From contig HF991358.1 in NCBI GenBank assembly GCA_000431515.1, forward strand, positions 17,947 through 32,645: a stretch of DNA of 14,699 bases, read 5' to 3'. The notes under the pieces are model-generated. The model had not been told where the DNA came from. It worked only from the letters and a program-made list of their open reading frames with translations, and ran no database searches. Position numbers and translations under genes: made by a program. The DNA comes from Clostridium sp. CAG:632. GTDB taxonomy: Bacteria; Bacillota; Clostridia; Lachnospirales; Lachnospiraceae. Positions 14,031 through 14,699 of this stretch are shown one piece after another (position 1 is the first letter of the stretch; the number at the start of each line of letters is the position of its first letter).

Positions 14031-14133
14031 TGAACAGATGGTTGACGAGGAGATCGCCCGCGCAGGAAAGGCTGCACAGGTTTTTGAAATAGAGATTGAA
14101 TATCTTAGTGGTAAGAAAATACAGGAACGGTAA
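13960..14133 (+). pseudogene. C-terminal remnant of a second gene, possibly PNPOx-like flavoprotein
   Basis: In another frame from about 13960 the sequence reads as an ordinary protein tail: CHLVEIGAKVTSLLKQF, then KYYPDEQMVDEEI, then FEIEIEYLSGKK and a stop at 14133. The VFEIEIEYLSGK ending resembles the last strand of small pyridoxamine-5'-phosphate-oxidase-like split-barrel proteins of Firmicutes, but this is weak by eye. It has no start codon or ribosome binding site of its own. The upstream part of this frame is an out-of-frame reading of the GNAT fragment. It therefore looks like the 3' end of a gene whose 5' part was lost when it was joined to the GNAT fragment. Confidence 0.45.
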
Positions 14134-14151
14134 TTTCATTTTTAGAGATAT

Positions 14152-14167
14152 ACAAATCGAGATTTGT
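14152..14167 (+). repeat. Inverted repeat before the kinase ribosome binding site
   Basis: ACAAATC (14152-14158) and GATTTGT (14161-14167) form a 7-bp inverted repeat with a 2-bp centre (or a 6-bp hairpin with a CGAG loop), immediately before GGAGGT (14168-14173). It could be a small operator or an mRNA hairpin affecting initiation. No convincing promoter was seen next to it. Confidence 0.4.
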
Positions 14168-14182
14168 GGAGGTAAAATATAG

Positions 14183-14699
14183 ATGAATCAAGGTAGAATT
14201 ATTGTAATCACAGGTGCGCCGGGGACAGGAAAAACTACAACGGCATCTGTTGTTGCAAAAGAATCAGATTTGGAAAAGTCTGTGCATATGCACACAGATG
14301 ACTTTTATCATTATTTGATTAAAGGGGCAATACCACCGCATTTGCCAGAATCAAATGAGCAAAATTTGATTGTCATTGAAGCGTTTTTAGAAGCTGCGAA
14401 GCGATATGCTCGTGGTGGATATGATGTAATTGTAGATGGCATTGTAGGACCGTGGTTTTTAGAGCCGTGGCTCAACATTGTTCAAGAGCATTATGAAGTA
14501 CACTATATCGTTTTAAGGGCAAGTAAAGAAGAAACTATGAAGCGAGCTATCGAACGCTCAAAGTTAGACAGAGAAACAAATATTGAATTAGTTGAAACAA
14601 TGTGGAATCAATTTTCCAATTTAGGAATCTATGAATTAAATGTTATAGATACAACTACGCATTCAATCAAAGATACTGTTTCAGCAGTAAAAGAAAAAA
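14183..14699 (+). CDS. P-loop (AAA_33/CPT-like) small-molecule kinase, 3' end cut by the window
   Basis: The frame is open from ATG 14183 to the window end (172 codons). A Walker A motif ITGAPGTGKTT lies at residues 9-19. HMHTDDFYHYL (about 36-46) resembles the DxD-type substrate-binding segment of this group, and YDVIVDGIVGPW (about 82-93) looks like the Walker-B strand region. The arginines in KEETMKRAIERSKLDRE may form the lid. The organisation is that of small kinases related to chloramphenicol phosphotransferase and shikimate kinase; the substrate is unknown. Family members are about 175-180 residues, so only the last few are likely missing. GGAGGT at 14168-14173 with a 9-nt spacer supports the start. 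Codons are much more A/T-ending (TTA, AAA, GAA, ATT) than in the rest of the window, suggesting a different origin. It lies 49 bp after the gene remnants. Confidence 0.8.
   Translation, partial: MNQGRIIVITGAPGTGKTTTASVVAKESDLEKSVHMHTDDFYHYLIKGAIPPHLPESNEQNLIVIEAFLEAAKRYARGGYDVIVDGIVGPWFLEPWLNIVQEHYEVHYIVLRASKEETMKRAIERSKLDRETNIELVETMWNQFSNLGIYELNVIDTTTHSIKDTVSAVKEK

Noticed and set aside
14183..14699. The terminal kinase as a Cj1415-like (APS-kinase-type) partner of the glutamine-kinase fusion
   Set aside because: Beyond the Walker A motif, the DDFYHYL and DGIVGPW segments fit the CPT-like/AAA_33 group rather than APS kinases. The gene is 4 kb away in a compositionally different segment.
1..14699. 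CRISPR arrays, tRNA or rRNA genes, transposases, integrases or attachment sites
   Set aside because: I looked for regularly spaced repeats, tRNA-like arms with CCA, and recombinase motifs on both strands and saw none.

Overview
The window looks like a chromosomal segment of a Clostridia-class Firmicute, most likely a gut Lachnospiraceae. This rests on strong AGGAGG-type ribosome binding sites, sigma-A-like promoters, moderate G+C and the gene content; I cannot name the species. Most genes are ordinary housekeeping or accessory-metabolism genes arranged in short operons.

Layout. Positions 1-2025 hold the 3' part of an NrtR-type (Nudix plus winged-helix) regulator gene and a complete nicotinate phosphoribosyltransferase gene (pncB), an NAD-salvage pair closed by a clean terminator. 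Positions 2067-4184 hold a uracil-salvage operon: a UraA-type permease and uracil phosphoribosyltransferase (upp). It ends in a long-stem terminator shared with a convergent orphan CitB/DcuR-type response regulator (4181-4861, minus strand). Positions 4862-5469 contain no recognisable protein gene. They carry a sigma-A-like promoter, a strongly self-complementary stretch and an intrinsic terminator, which together look like an independent structured RNA of about 270 nt. Then come a TVP38/DedA-type membrane protein (5470-6225) and a two-gene unit with its own promoter: a ZIP metal transporter and a 1010-residue fusion protein (6340-10119).

The fusion protein is the most interesting coding gene. 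It has a PEP-synthase-like ATP-grasp/phosphohistidine half that resembles the glutamine kinase of Campylobacter capsule phosphoramidate synthesis (Cj1418-like). This is joined to a class I glutamine amidotransferase-like hydrolase half (Cj1417/PuuD-like). The cytidylyltransferase that acts between these two steps in Campylobacter is not in the window.

From 10231 onward there are a CarD/CdnL-like RNA-polymerase-binding regulator, a PaaI-type hotdog thioesterase, a CysE/EpsC-type serine acetyltransferase and a convergent family 2 glycosyltransferase (minus strand). The last 1.1 kb looks less settled. It has a truncated ElaA-like GNAT fragment joined out of frame to the tail of what may be a PNPOx-like protein. 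This is followed by a visibly more AT-rich P-loop kinase gene that runs off the window end, consistent with recent gene turnover or acquisition.

All functional calls rest on motif and family recognition from reading the sequence; no database search was run.
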